DNA from: Piliocolobus tephrosceles
Taxonomy: Eukaryota; Chordata; Mammalia; Primates; Cercopithecidae
Assembly (NCBI RefSeq): GCF_002776525.5
Contig: NC_045439.1
Span: 155,872,341 to 155,936,340, forward strand
Reading direction: 5' to 3'
DNA: 64,000 bases
This document shows, piece by piece, positions 11,856 through 24,840 of this stretch (within the stretch, counting starts at the first letter, position 1; every line of letters starts with the position of its first letter). The notes below the pieces were generated by a model, which was not told the DNA's origin, searched no databases, and saw only the letters and a program-made list of their open reading frames with translations. Made by a program: the position numbers and the translations under genes.

Positions 11856-13089
11856 GCCCGCCAGTTTTCGTGTGGTGTGACCTTTCCTGCTGGTGATGTC
11901 AGGTCTAGCTGAACACTGATGGGCACTGACATGTGTCTGATGAATCGAATGAAATGAAAGCAGGTTTTAACTTAATGTACCTCCCCAAATCTATGAAGAG
12001 ATCAATGGAGGACATACGGTGCCGTCCAGGATGGAGTAAGCCCACTATTGCCCGTTCCACTCACTGATTAGAACTCAAAACTCTGAACAGAATGAAAAGC
12101 AGCCCCATTGGGAAGCGGATTAGAGTTGGAAGGCCCAGCACAGTAGAACTGAGTTTCTGTGGTTGGGTTTTTCCCTCCTTTGATCTGAGTGCTGACTGAT
12201 TTAGGAAATAGCGCCGTGGGCAGAGGCAGCAGAACTCTGTGAGAAACCCGTCTTTCTGGCCAGGGAATTGAAAAGAGGAGCCCTGCAAGCCGAAGAGTAG
12301 GAGGGATCCCTGTTTTGTTTTGTCTTTTCCTCTCTCCTGGCCCTGCCAGACCCAGAGCAGTAGCACCTACAAGCCTGAGAGAAAATCTAGCTCTCTGGGT
12401 GGAGGACCCGGTTATTCTATAAAGGTGGAGGGAAGCCTCCCCCCCCTTTTTTTTTTATCTTTCTCCTTCTGCTTTGCCCTCAGCAGGGGCTGCGGTTGCA
12501 AGAAACTATGAAAGAGTGTGATGTGTTAGGCTAAAACTCTGAGAGAGCCCCAACTTTATGGGCAGAGGAACCAGGAAAAGGGGCATCTGGTAGTAGAAGA
12601 ATATGGAAGAAATCTTGGAGAGAGGAAATCTGGAAAAGAGGGTTTATTTATCTTTCGGAACCAACCCCACGCATGGGACATACCCAGAGAACCATAGCAA
12701 AGGCTTTGGAATTAAGCTGCAATAGAAACCATGGCCCAGGTCCCAGACTTCATCCCTGAAGAGCTTGTGCTTGAAGCCAACTCACCGAGCACAGCAAAGG
12801 GTTTTGAAACCGCACTGACATTAGCACCATCCCCTAACGAAGGGGAGCCAGAGCTGGTGTTCAGAACCTGAGTGGATCGATCGCCTGGTGAAGCAGACAC
12901 ATGAAAATCAACATTCTCTACATTCTCTCTCGTTCAACATTTTCAATCAGCGTTAAAAGGTCTGGGATGCAATCTACAATTATTTGGGATACAAAGAAGC
13001 AAAAAAAATCTGACCTTCAGTCAATCAATTTAAAATATTTTTTAAACGCGCAGTTCTCAAGGGAAAAGGCAATTAACAAATGTCAACCC

Positions 13090-13371
13090 TGAGATGACAT
13101 AGATGTTGAAATTATCAAAGACTTTAAAGTGACTGTTACAACCATGTTCCATGAAGTAAAAGATGGACACTTCTGAAATTAATAGAAACACAGAAATTTG
13201 CTGCAGAGCAATATAAACAAAAAAGAAAAAAATAGGAATTTTGGAATGAAGTAAAAATATTACTGGACGAACTCAAAATGTGTATGACAGAAGAAAGAAA
13301 TCTAAGTTAGCTCTAAGTAGATCAATAGAAATAATCTTGAATAAAAGAAAAATGAGTTTAAGAAATGAGTA
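13090..13371 (+). repeat. Old L1M fragment (5'/ORF1 area)
   Basis: The A-rich sense sequence with aataggaattttggaatgaa and gacagaagaaagaaatctaa resembles the L1M ORF1 region. Confidence 0.55.
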
Positions 13372-13674
13372 GGCTGGGTGTGATGGCTCATGCCTGTAAT
13401 GTCAACACTTTGGGAGGCCAAGATGGGAGGATCACTTGAGCCGGGAGTTTAAGATCAGCCTGGGCAATATGGTAAGAACTTTCTCTACTAAATAAATAAA
13501 TAAATAAAATGTTGCTGAGCATGGTGGCACACACCTGTAGTGCCAGCTACTCAGAAGGCTGAGGCAGGAGGATCACTTGATTCCCAGAGGTTGAGGCTGC
13601 AGTGAGCCATATTTGTGCCACTTCACTCCAGCCTGGGTGACAGAGTGAGACCCTGTCTCAGAAAAAATAAAAAG
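13372..13674 (+). repeat. Alu (AluJ-like)
   Basis: A full-length, diverged Alu with a (TAAA)n expansion in its middle A-rich linker (about 13490-13508). Confidence 0.9.
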
Positions 13675-13679
13675 CAATT

Positions 13680-14000
13680 ATTTTAAAAAGGTATCATTTA
13701 CAATAGCATCCCCCCCCAAAAAAGAAAGAAATACGTATAAATAAGAAAATATGCAAAATCTGTATGCTGAAGACTAAAACATGTTGATGAGGGAAATCAA
13801 AGACTCAACTACGTGGAAAGATGTATTTATATATTGGAAGATTCAGTATAGTTGTGAATTCTCCCCAAATCGACCTCTAGATTCATTGCAATCCCAATCA
13901 AATTTCCAGCAGGATTTAAAAAAATACGTATTGATAATGGGATTCTAAAATGTATATGGAAGAATAAGGGATCAATGGTGGAAACAATAGTTAGATCCCA
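13680..14000 (+). repeat. L1M fragment (ORF2 region)
   Basis: Contains attctccccaaatcgacctc followed by cattgcaatcccaatcaaat, a well-known ORF2 stretch, in sense orientation. Confidence 0.7.
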
Positions 14001-14099
14001 GGTGAAAAAATATTCCTGATTACATGTGGGAAAATTTCCCAGAAGATGAAAAACAAGGAAACTCTGAACTTTGAATAAAGGGCGCATGATCCTTATGGA

Positions 14100-14410
14100 C
14101 TTTTTTAGTTCGCTAGGGCTGCTGTAAGAAGTCCACAGACTGGGTGGCATAAACAACAGAAGCTTACTGTCTCAGTTCTGGCGTGCCACCACCTGTATTT
14201 TTAGTAGAGACAGGGTTTCACCATGTTAGCCAGGATGGTCTCAATCTCCTGACCTCGTGATCCGCCCACCTCAGCCTCCCAAAGTGCTGGGATTACAGGA
14301 GTGAGCCACCGCGCCCGGCCACAGTGATACTATTTCTAAACAAAGTATATTCTGAGGTACGGGGGATCAGGACTTGAACATATACATTTTGAGGGGACAT
14401 GATTCAGCCA
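14100..14410. repeat. Old 'accacagactgggtgg' type repeat containing an Alu piece
   Basis: The left part holds agttcgctagggctgctgta and cacagactgggtggcataaa. The right part ends ggggacatgattcagccata. The Alu piece at 14181-14320 separates them. Confidence 0.55.
14181..14320 (-). repeat. Alu left-monomer fragment without A-tail
   Basis: The inverted Alu is complete at its 5' end (gagccaccgcgcccggcc) but has no poly-T. It shows a deletion of about 15 nt between gccaccac and tgtatttttag. It was probably trimmed by a deletion after insertion. Confidence 0.88.
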
Positions 14411-16554
14411 TAACATGGCTGTGGCTTATTTTAAATCTACACAGTGCTGCGTGCACTTGGAAATGACTAGAAAAATGTGAAAATCACAGGGCAACCAACA
14501 GAAACAGATTTTTCCCCTTTGAGTCTTGTGGCCACTTCTCTGGGGGTGACAGGTATCTTTGTCTGAGAGGATGGATCTGGTAGAGGGTGTATTTAGCAGC
14601 GTACTTCTTCACACAGGGTCCTGGCAGCTGCAGAAGCTGTGCCCCCTTCTCCAGCATGTTAAGAAAAAGGTCAGTGCTGGTAATGTTCTGTGTTCAGTTG
14701 CCCTCTTATCTGGATCTCACTTTTCCCCTAAAGGTATCCAGGAGCAAACATGACATGCAGAGGTAGACTTTGCCAAGGCACCGCCATTTCCAGAAGTTCT
14801 TGTGGTAGAGAGTAGACTTCTTACTGTAACCCAGGAAGAACAGCAAATACCTGCCGGGCCAGAAGTGCGCACAGTTCCTCTGTTCCTGTTACGGCATTGA
14901 TGCTGCTTTCAGGTGTGGATTGCATTGTGAGATATTGAAAATGCCATTTCCTGGAGACTAGTATTGATGATGAAGGTCTGACAGCAGTTTTAATGATATT
15001 TAAAGGGCAGGTTATCGCCTTTTGCTTATTTGGAGATGAGGATGCAGTGGGGTAGATGTCCCAGCATATTCAATACCCAGAAGGAAGAAGTTAGGCCTGA
15101 CATTAACCCCAGGCCTCTTCCAAGCGCTGCTGAGACTTAACACCCTTCCCGCTGCAGAAATGTCACCTGACAGGTATGGCTGCCCAAGGCTTCCTGGGCT
15201 GCAGAGGGCTTTCAGTCCATGGTGCTTGTCTTTTTTATGTTATTTGTCTGTAGAAGTACTGTAGCCAGGAATGACGAGAGGAAGGAAATAGGTACCGTCA
15301 TCCCATCACTCGAATGCAGCCCTTGCTGATGTCTTAATGCATCTCTTCACAGTTGATTCTATGTTTATTTGGTTGTGAATAAATCATAACAATGCATATT
15401 ACATGCTAAGCCTTTTGTAGATATTTCAGATACCACAAAACTGTCTTGTGCATACGCTAACACCGATTTACCTAGGATCCTGTTATTGAAGGTTTAGTGT
15501 GTGCTCAATATTTTTGTCCATTTCACTGCCATTTTCCAAAGAGAAACACATCCCTTTGTGACTCTAAGCTAGGTTAGAGAGCCTTGTTTGACAGTGTTGG
15601 ACATCAGTATGGTTTTTGGAAGATTAATGTATTAGTGTCTTTTCAGAGCTTGCGGTTGCCCATGATCTTGAAGTGAAATACTTATTCAGTGGCTTTTGTC
15701 TGAAATGCTTGGACTGATCACGCAAGCATTCTCCAGGACTGTTCAAACCCACGTCGTGTATAGTGAAAGCAACTAAATTATATTTGAAAGGAACAAAATA
15801 ATATTATCTTTACAACATGCGAGACCAAATGGGGGACAAGATTGGTGTCAGGAACAATTTGGCTGAGTCGATGTTTCTCATTTGTATGATACATTTTCAC
15901 CCAGCCTGTATTGTGGTCACTGAATAGCTATTTTTCATCTGGTCTGCTATATTACCAGCTCTTCTAAGCACCAGCTAATGCTATTTTCCTGTACAAAAGA
16001 AAAACATGGTTTAGAATAAGGACACTGGAGCCCTTTATTGTTGACAATGAGCCTTTATTTCCCACATCTCATTAGGATGTTTCAGGAGGCGAGTGGCGAG
16101 CACGGTGTCGGGGGCCGCATTTCCTACTGATTTATGTGCTGTTATAGAATTAATTGAGTCTGGACATGGGGACTCATTTTCTTGGACATGTAGCAGGTAA
16201 TCATGCTTCTCCCGTACATTTGAATTGCTTTCCAGATGGTGTGTTATACAGGATTTATCTTTAATATGATTGACTAGAGGCAAAGGACCTGAGTATGTTT
16301 GCATACATGCTCTGCAATGCAAAGCCCCCAGCCCCCAACTGTAGAGACAGTTAACTCCCTCCTGGGCTCATCTGAGGACCTGGGCCGTGGATTGTCACTG
16401 TATGTAGCAAAGACAGTTTCAAAGGGTCCTGGATGAAGGCTCTGGGAGGAGAGAAAACGCCTGTAGTATATTATGAGGGAAACGCAGAATAAACAGCATT
16501 ACTTATGATGCAAAACCAGGACATAATGTGGGTTCAGCAGGGGAATAGTTAGTG

Positions 16555-17190
16555 TCTCAGTCAGCTCAGGCTGCTATATCAAAAAACACCACAGACTTGG
16601 TGGCTCCAACAGCAGACATTTATTTCTCACAGTTCTGTAGGCTGGGAAGTCTGTGATGAAGGTATGGGCAGGTTCTGTGTCTGGTGAGGTCTGTCTGTTT
16701 TCTGGTTCATAGGTGGCCGTCTCCTTTCTGTGTCCACACGTGGTGAAAGGGGCAAGGCAGCTCTCTGGCTTCTTTTTCTTCTCTCTCTCTCTTCCCGCCA
16801 CCGCCCAGGTTTGAGCGATTCTCCTTGCCTCAGCCTCCCAAGTAGCTGGGATTACAGGTACACGCCACCATGCGTGGCTAATTTTTTTTTTTTTTTTTGT
16901 ATTTTTAGTAGAGATGGGGTTTCACTCTGTTGGCCAGGCTGGTCTCAAACTCATGACCTTGTGATCTGCCTGCCTCGGCCTCCCAAAGTGCTGGGATTAC
17001 AGGCGTGAGCCACCGTGCCTGGCCTGGGGTCTCTTTCATCAGGGCACAGTCCCACTCATGAGCTCCACCCTCATGACCTCATCACTCCCCAAAGACCCCA
17101 CCCCCTAATGCCATCACACTGGGGGTCAGGATTTCTGCATGTGAATTTTGTGGGGGGATGCAGACATTCAGTTTGTAGTGATCAGATGAT
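16555..17190. repeat. Old 'cagttctgtaggctgggaag' type repeat split by an Alu
   Basis: It begins tcagctcaggctgctatatc and continues through ctggttcataggtggccgtc. After the Alu it resumes at ggggtctctttcatcagggc and ends near gggggatgcagacattcag. Confidence 0.6.
16770..17024 (-). repeat. Alu, antisense, 3' end degraded
   Basis: It carries the inverted left monomer and half of the right monomer. A pyrimidine tract (ttctttttcttctctctctctc) stands where the poly-T and 3' end would be. Confidence 0.85.
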
Positions 17191-18599
17191 ACCTATTCAG
17201 CTGGGAAATAGGATGTAGCCATTAAAACGATACCTATGGAGAGCTTGTGTTGCTTACCACGTGTTAAAAGAGAACAACATGGATCTGTGTTTACAGTAAG
17301 GTCTCAGCTATGCAAAAGAGATGCACAGATAAAAGGCTGGAAAGAAAGAAACCACCAAATGATCACCGGCTTTCTTTCTTCAGGTGGGACAACTGCGAGT
17401 GGGCCTCCATTCTTCTCTGTGTTTCCTATTGAGAACACTGAGCAAAACAGATTGTAGTCCTCGGTGCTGGGAAGTGATATGCCCTCAGAAGCAGTCACCC
17501 TCTGAGTACAGAAGTCTGCCCACATCAGTTTCACAAATGATGTGCTAGATGATTAGTCATATCTGCGGCTCTCTCCTGCCCTCCTACAGGGCAGCTGTCC
17601 CCATATAACAGTTGTATCCCTAGAAGGAGTATGCGGTTAAAGTAATTGGAGATCTTTTGACCAGACGTTTTGAGAGTCTGGCAGCCCGGAAAGCTGGAAT
17701 TTGGCAGCTATGTGGGACCTTCCTTCAGGCACTAAAGGGCTTTCTGAAAAAGTTGCTTACACATTGAGGTGTCTTAAATGGAATTCTTTATCTAATCAGG
17801 CTGCAAACTGCTTCTGTGCAAAAGGCAATGTGTTAGTTCCTTGCAGGAGTATGCTTTTAGTGAACTAAATAAGATACCAGAAATCCAGTAGGAGAACTCT
17901 TTCTTTGAAAGAACCACTTATTTCTGCCTACATTTTTGCCCACCTTTCCTTCTCCCCTCCCCTTGACCACACCCTACCTTTGTGGCTTGGGAATTATCTG
18001 CTGTGCTCTGCATAGCCCCGTCCTGCCAGGCCACCCACCTTTGCCCTTGTTTGAAGAAGCTGGGGACAGTTGTCCTCGCTCTCCATCCCCTGAAGTAGGG
18101 GAAGAAGGCTTGGCATGTGGTGGGCCTAGGCTACCAAGGGAAGGCCTGGTATTTGTTGACAAGGAGGTCAGATCCATTCCCTGGGCAGTCACCAGAGACC
18201 TGCAAGCCTCCATTTAGAGCAGTTTTCAAGTGCAGTGTTGGACCTCTGACATGAGAACCACCTGCAGCTCTGGACCTTTGGCCCACCACCTTGGAATCTT
18301 GGACCATGAACCTGCACAGTCTCCAGGTGGGCCTTGTGCCCACCAAAGTGAGTGAATCACTGCATTGGAGGAGTAAGTCTTAGCTTTCCACAGGGACCTC
18401 TCCCCGCTTTCCGCAGTCCCTCCAAGATGCACCCATATTCCATTGCAGAGATGCACTTTGCATACACAGCCAGGGACAGTGTCACCTGGCCACAGCCACT
18501 CCCAGCCACCTGTGTCAGCAGAGATCCCTGTTCCCATCTAAGACATTCACCTTATCAGGCATCCTCTCCCGGACCAGTTCATTGACATTTTCCTTAACT

Positions 18600-18835
18600 C
18601 CCTTTATGTAGTGTTTATGGAGTTCAGGCCTGCACTGGTTACTCTCTTCTTTAACTCACTTCAAGCCCTGCAGGCACATACTGTCATTTTCAATTTCCTA
18701 AGGAGAGGAAGGCCGTCTCCCCATTAAATATCTTGCCCCAGGCCTCACAGTAAACAGAGGTCTGAATTGAAACAAGGACCTTCAGTCTTCATCTTTAACA
18801 GGCGGGCTCTTTGTCTTATACCAATAGTGCCCCGG
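18600..18835 (+). repeat. MIR
   Basis: Contains the conserved order of catatcttgccccaggcctc-like, cacagtaaacagagg and cttaacaggcgggctc-like blocks of a MIR SINE. Confidence 0.55.
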
Positions 18836-19389
18836 TAGGTTCAGTGTAATTCTGTGGAGTCTTTGAAGACATGGCTGCCTTCCTGGGCAGCTGCTGTGGG
18901 TCGCTTACCCTTTGTACCCATGGGAAAGAGAACTGGATCAGAATGTCTGTGGTGTCAAACTCAGGAAAAGAGCTGCCGTTAGCCAGTGCTGGCATTGTAG
19001 TCATGGTGAAAAACGGGATCATTACCAGTCCACAGCCAAGCCACATATTGCAGCCTGAGGCAACAGGAAAAATCAAGAATACCAATCCTGTCTTCATTTA
19101 AAATGTTGATATTTTGCTCATCATGGATTTATTTTGTATTAATTTTGATTTTTAAAGCATTGCTTTAAAATATTATTTATTTTGATTGCTTAGGTTTTTG
19201 GGGCCTCCCTTGTCTCCCCCTGGTTCAGCCCTGGTAAAGTGAAAGCATTTTCATTACAATGAGGAGTAAGTCAAGGGTGCCTCTTAGTGCCATTGTTAAC
19301 TGTGCAGGGAAGTGCAAGGCAGGATAGTTAGACAAGATGACCACATGCTGGAAAGGGGAAGCAAAATGGTGACTTCTGAAGGTGACATC

Positions 19390-20297
19390 ATTTACCTAGA
19401 AAAACATTATCAACTAAAAACTATTAGTATTTAAAAATAGCTTAGTAAAACCTATTTTTACAAAATCAGTATCATTTTCTTCTGTATACCAACAATAACC
19501 AGGTAAATATATAAGGAAGAGGAGATCTATTCACAACAGCCACAAAAATATTATATTTAAGAAAAAACTTAATATGAGATGTCTACAGCTATAAAGAAAT
19601 TTACAAAGCTGTTGAGAGGCATTTAAGGCTTGAATAAATAGGAAGATTTTTTTTTTTTTTGAGTGAAATTGGGTAAAAAGACTCAGTGTTGTTAAGTATG
19701 AAAAATTTCTGAGGCTGGGCGCGGTGGCTCACTCTTATAATCCCAGCACTTTAGGAGACCGAGATGGGCAGATCACTTGAGGCCAGGAGTTGGAGACCAA
19801 CCTGGCCAACACGGAAAAACCTCTTCTCTACAAAAAATACAAAAATTAGCTGAGGGTGGTGACACATGTCTGTAATCCCAGCCACTCCGGAGGCTGAAGC
19901 ACAAGAATCACTTTAACCCGTGAAGCGGACTGCCGTGAGCCGAGATCGTGCAGCACTTTAGCCTGGGTGACGGAGTGAGACCTTGTCTCAAAAGAAAAAA
20001 AAAAATTCCCTAAAGTAATTTATAACTTAAAGTTACTCCAGCCAAAATTTCAGTGGAATACTAGGGACACTTGAAACCACTAACTCCTAAGTTCTTTTGG
20101 GAGAATAAATGTGAAAATAGCAGGGGAAGATGAAAAAATGAGAATAATGAGAGAGAACTTGCCTCATGTCATATTAAAATATGCTCTAAAGTCATAATAA
20201 TGAAAATGGCATGGTACTGTTTCTGGGCAGATAGAAATGACATAGACTAGAAAGTCCAGGGACAGATCTAATTTTATGTAAGAATTTAGTGTATGAT
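19390..20297 (+). repeat. L1M ORF2 fragment, split by an Alu
   Basis: Sense L1 ORF2 motifs lie on both sides of the Alu at 19713-20005: gtataccaacaataaccagg on the left, and caaaatttcagtggaatact and atggcatggtactgtttctg on the right. This points to one element interrupted once and then bordered by the Alu at 20298. Confidence 0.7.
19713..20005 (+). repeat. Alu
   Basis: A full-length sense Alu with A-tail, inserted in the L1M fragment. Confidence 0.92.
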
Positions 20298-20582
20298 GGC
20301 TGGGCGCGGTGGCTCACACCTGTAATCCCAGCACTTTGGGAGGCTGAGGCGGGTGGATCACGAGGTCAAGAGATCAAGACCATCCTGGCCAACATGGTGA
20401 AACCCCATCTCTACTAAAAGAAAAAAACAAAAAAATTAGCTGGGCGTGGTGGCACACACCTGTAATCCCAGCCACTTGGGAGGCTGAGGCAGGAGAATCA
20501 CTTGAACCCGGGAGACGGAGGTTTCCATGAGCCAAGATCACACTACAGCATTCCGGCCTGGCAACAGAGCGACACTCAGTCT

Positions 20583-20620
<38 letters not shown>

Positions 20621-20720
20621 NNNNNNNNNNNNNNNNNNNNNNNNNNNNNNNNNNNNNNNNNNNNNNNNNNNNNNNNNNNNNNNNNNNNNNNNNNNNNNNN
20701 NNNNNNNNNNNNNNNNNNNN

Positions 20721-20764
<44 letters not shown>
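20298..20764 (+). repeat. Alu whose A-tail contains an assembly gap
   Basis: A sense Alu body runs to about 20583, followed by 37 A, 100 N (20621-20720) and 44 A. The 11-mer ttagtgtatga is present before (20286-20296) and after (20765-20775), which places the gap inside the A-tail. Confidence 0.9.
20621..20720. other. Assembly gap (100 N)
   Basis: Exactly 100 N between two poly-A runs, the usual placeholder for a gap of unknown size. Confidence 0.97.
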
Positions 20765-20766
<2 letters not shown>

Positions 20767-20934
20767 AGTGTATGACATGCAGGGTGACCAGCCATCCCAG
20801 TTCCTCTGGAACTGAGGGTTTCCTGGGACATGAGACTTTGAGTGTTAAAGTTGAAATGGCTGGTCACTGTAAGATGTGAGAAACAGAACGGTCTGTTTAA
20901 TAAAGGGTATTGGGTTATCTAAGTAAAGCCGTGG

Positions 20935-21090
20935 TGCCCACACTTTGCTGTATATTGGAATCACCTGGGAAACCTTTAGGACTGCTGATGCCTGGTTCCT
21001 GTCTGAGGCATTCCAGGGTCATTGGTATGAGGTGTGATCTGGGCATCAGGATTTTTAATGGGTAACAAAGCTTGAAAATCACTGGGGTAA
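20935..21090. repeat. MER20/MER5-type hAT fossil
   Basis: Contains ggaatcacctgggaaacctt, gggcatcaggatttttaatg and gcttgaaaatcactgg, the two ends and centre of this transposon type. Confidence 0.65.
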
Positions 21091-21539
21091 CCATCATGGG
21101 GAACACGAAGCTGCTCCCTACCTTGTATGTGTAAACTTTCTCATGGGTTAAATATTTCTATGTAAAGAATAAAAGATTCTAGACAGTGACTGGATTTGCT
21201 TGCTCCAAGGGAAGAAGTTTGACCTCTTCCATGAAAAGTCTGGAACTTCTGGAGCTGGGGGCAGGTGCAGCACACAGACTGAGGGAGTTTCAGGGGAGCA
21301 CCTTATTCCTGTGCCTCTAGGAGGGGTGGACACTTTCCCTGGAAGCAAGCAGATCTGGCTGAGGACAGCCTATCTCTGTCGTACCTAAAAAATACAGGCA
21401 CCTCTTCACATCTCAACAGTGAAGTCCCAGATCACCGCCCTGACTGCCTCCAGCTCACCATAAAATCATCTCCCACTGTATCTTACACTGTCCAGCCATC
21501 CACTCGCTGAGAGACCTGCACTGGTGTCTTAGGGACCCT

Positions 21540-22200
21540 TTGTTGCCAGCAAGAGCAAAGACAGGTCACATGCCACATCTTGCTAAAAAGTGAGTTAGTG
21601 TTTTGGAAGGTCAAATGGAGGAACTAATTTATACCACACAGAAAAAAAATGTGAAATGGGTGCTATGAGTGTAAAGTTAAGTGATTTGGAGGGCAAATTC
21701 CAGAGATATTCCAGGAAGAGAAAAAGGCCATTAGGGAGAGAAATAAAAAAGAAATAGCAAGAATCTTCCTGTAGCTAAAGATGTGGGACTTGATATGGAA
21801 AGGGCTCAGCAAATGAATCTCACATAAAATTAATGAGACCCTCGTAAAATTAAAAAAGACCCTTATCCAGACATAGTTGGCTGGAATTTCTGAACTCTAA
21901 GAGTGGAGAGGAAATTGTATCAGCTTCCAGACAGAAGGAATAGATTTTTGTACCAAGGTAAAAAGAATCTGATTAGAAGTAAAGTGCACATCTGCGAGGC
22001 TGTAAGCTAGAAGATAGTGGAACAGTGTTAGCAAATTATTGTGAAAAGGATGCAATGCAATAATCTTATACCCAGCAAAGATATCATTCTGTGTGCAATC
22101 AGAGCCATTTTATAGACACAAAAGGGTTACCTCCTAACTAAACAAAATGACTCTAACAATTATTTTTACAAAATAAAAATGAAATCCCCCTAAATAGTTC
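21540..22200 (+). repeat. Old L1M/HAL1-like fragment
   Basis: A-rich sense sequence with aatcttatacccagcaaaga and tatcattctgtgtgcaatca, familiar from L1M/HAL1 elements. Edges are poorly defined. Confidence 0.5.
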
Positions 22201-23965
22201 AAGAGAAAGAAATGCAAAAAGTATAGGAAGCAGTGGTAAGTGATGAATTGAGTAATTGTAGTCCAAGCTACATGGTTGTGGTAGTGTTACATATCTGGGA
22301 TAAATTTTTCTGAAATCATTTGAAGGCTTGGAGAGCTTGTGGGAAACACCAGTGGAAAATAAACTCCTGGTTCTGTTGTAGTTCTCCTACAGTGTCCTCA
22401 GTGTTTTCATTTTTGAAAACTTGGACAGTATTTTAATAGGATCGGGGACTGTTCCATGTTATTGTAATGTGTATTTTAGTCCTTATGTCTTATATTGGCC
22501 TAGAGAATATTTTATTTAGTTTTGGTATACATATTTCTATGTGTATATTACAGATTTTACCCCCGTGGATGACAGAGAATTTGAAGTTAAGATGGTAAGA
22601 GTACTGTGTACTTTAGTTCGTTCTCTAACAAGTATGTACATACCTTCGATGTGCACAGCTTGGTGTCTAGAACCTGACGACATACAGGGATGCCATAGAG
22701 ATGGCACCGCTGTACAAGGAATGGGAGCTGTGTGCTCATGTGCCAGTGATGTACCATCTGCCCTTTGCTGTCCTGACAGTTAAGACATGGACATCTGATT
22801 GCGTGTTAGCAGCTGCATTCAGCACATGCTTCTGAGAGACCGTCTTGAGGAATGTAGTTACTGGTGATTGTGTCCGAGAGTTGTGGTTGCTAAGTCCCTG
22901 ACATCACTCCTGCAACCTGTTTCTTGTGACTGGCTGTCCTCTGTGAAATAAGAAATGTGGTGTCAAGCTATGTGTGGTCTTTGAGGCAGCTCAGTGTTCT
23001 TGATGCGTCCTCTGACACATCTGGGTCACTGATGTCTTAGTGCTGGCCCCTTGTTCTCTTCTGGGGAACAGCTCTTTTGAATTGTCCTGCCAGTTTCAGG
23101 GTTTGGGAGTGGGGTAACAGGCCCTGCAGGGTCCTTCTCAGTGACAGTTTTGCTGGTGTGGGACATCTCTGCTGTCTGTGGGCCACTCTAGGGAGAGTGC
23201 TGAGAATTGTTCCGCGTACTAGTGACGCTCTTGAGACACAGCCATGGACAAGCCTGCGCAGGTGGTGGAGTAAACATTACTTCTTTCGATGTCAAGTGTC
23301 CTTGGAGTGAATTCACACGTTGGAAGCATGTGGCTCCATCAGTAATTGTGCCCACACTCTGAGTGTCGGGACTGGATGAAATAATTATCTCCTTCTTCAT
23401 TCTTTTGAGAATGTTCATACTGCTGTAACTGTGACTATCTGGTACACTCAGTCTCATAACAAGATGTGTTTTGGGCACTACTACAAACAAGGTGCTGTGT
23501 TGGGAGCTCCGGGGGATATAATATGGAAGGCCTTGAGTTTGTGCCCTAAAGAGACAACAGGGGAAGAGGAGGTACAGGAAGGCAAGATCAGAGCCCGGGC
23601 CGGGCAGTGACTGCTGAGGGTCACTGATAGCTCCTCTTTCATCTTCACTCCCTGCTCCCATCTGAGCCCAGATCCCTTTGCTTCTGCTACCTAAGGTGCT
23701 CGCTGAGCCACTTCTCCACTGTCCTCTCTACTGTTTTAGTTTAAGCTCTCCTTTTTTTTTCCTTTTTAAAAATTGCAGTAAAATAGACATAAAAAATTTA
23801 CCATTTTAAGGATTTTCAAGTATGCAAGCTCTTAACTGGACTACTGGAATGTGTTTTTTTAAATAATTGAAGTATACAAGCAAAAAGGAATGTGTAATGT
23901 AAGAATACAGTTGAAAGAATATGACAAACACTTGGGGAAACACTTAGCTTAAGAAGTAGAACGTT

Positions 23966-24263
23966 GCTGGGTGCGGTGGCTCATGCCTGTAATCCCAGCA
24001 CTTTGGGAGGCTGAGGCGGGTGGATCATGAGGTTAGGAGATTGAGACTATCCTGGCTAACACAGTGAAACCCCGTCTTTACTAAAAATACGAAAAGTTAG
24101 CTCGGTGTAGTGGGGGGCACCTGTAGTCCAGCTACTGGGGAGGCTGAGGCAGGAGAATGGCATGAACCTGGGAGGTGGAGCTTGCAGTGAGCTGAGATGG
24201 CACCACTGTACTCCAGCCTGGGTGACAGAGCAAGACTCCATCTCAAAAAAAAAAAAAAAAAAA
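23966..24263 (+). repeat. AluY/S-like with target-site duplication
   Basis: A full-length sense Alu. The flanks aagaagtagaacgtt (23951-23965) and aagaaatagaacgtt (24264-24278) differ at one base. Confidence 0.93.
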
Positions 24264-24459
24264 AAGAAATAGAACGTTAAGCAAACTTTTGGATGTCCTC
24301 TGTGCCACCTTCCTGATGCTAGCCCCTTGCTTTCCCCTAGAGGATAGAATAGCCTTTTCAGTCATCTCCCTGCCTCTAGCCTCTGTTCCCATGCCAGGCC
24401 CAGAGAGACAGGGCTAAAAGAAAAAATGTTGAAAATTGCTCAGTGACTCTGCCTATGTC

Positions 24460-24840
24460 TTAGTCTCTTTTCTGTTGCTATAACAGAATACCTGAGACTG
24501 GGTGGTTATATGAAGACTGGAGATTTGTTTTTGACAGTTCTGGAGGCTTGGAAGTCCAAGGTCAAGGTGTCAGCATCTGGTAAAGGGCCTTCTTGCTGTG
24601 TCATCCCAAGGCAGAAGGTGAGGGAGAGTGAGAGAGAAAGCAGGAGAGAGCTGAACTCACTTTTATAACAAACACACTCTCACAATAAAGAACTTCCTCC
24701 CAAGATAGAGACATTAATCCATTCATGAGAGCACAGCCTTCATGACCTAATCACCTCTTAAAGGTCCCACCTCTCAGCACTGTTGCATTAGGGATTAAGT
24801 CTCCAACACATGAACTTTGGGGGACATATTAAAGCCATAG
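24460..24840. repeat. Old 'gacagttctggaggcttgga' type repeat
   Basis: Runs from tcttagtctcttttctgttg through ggaggcttggaagtccaagg to gggacatattaaagccatag. It is the best preserved member of this repeat type in the window. Confidence 0.6.
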
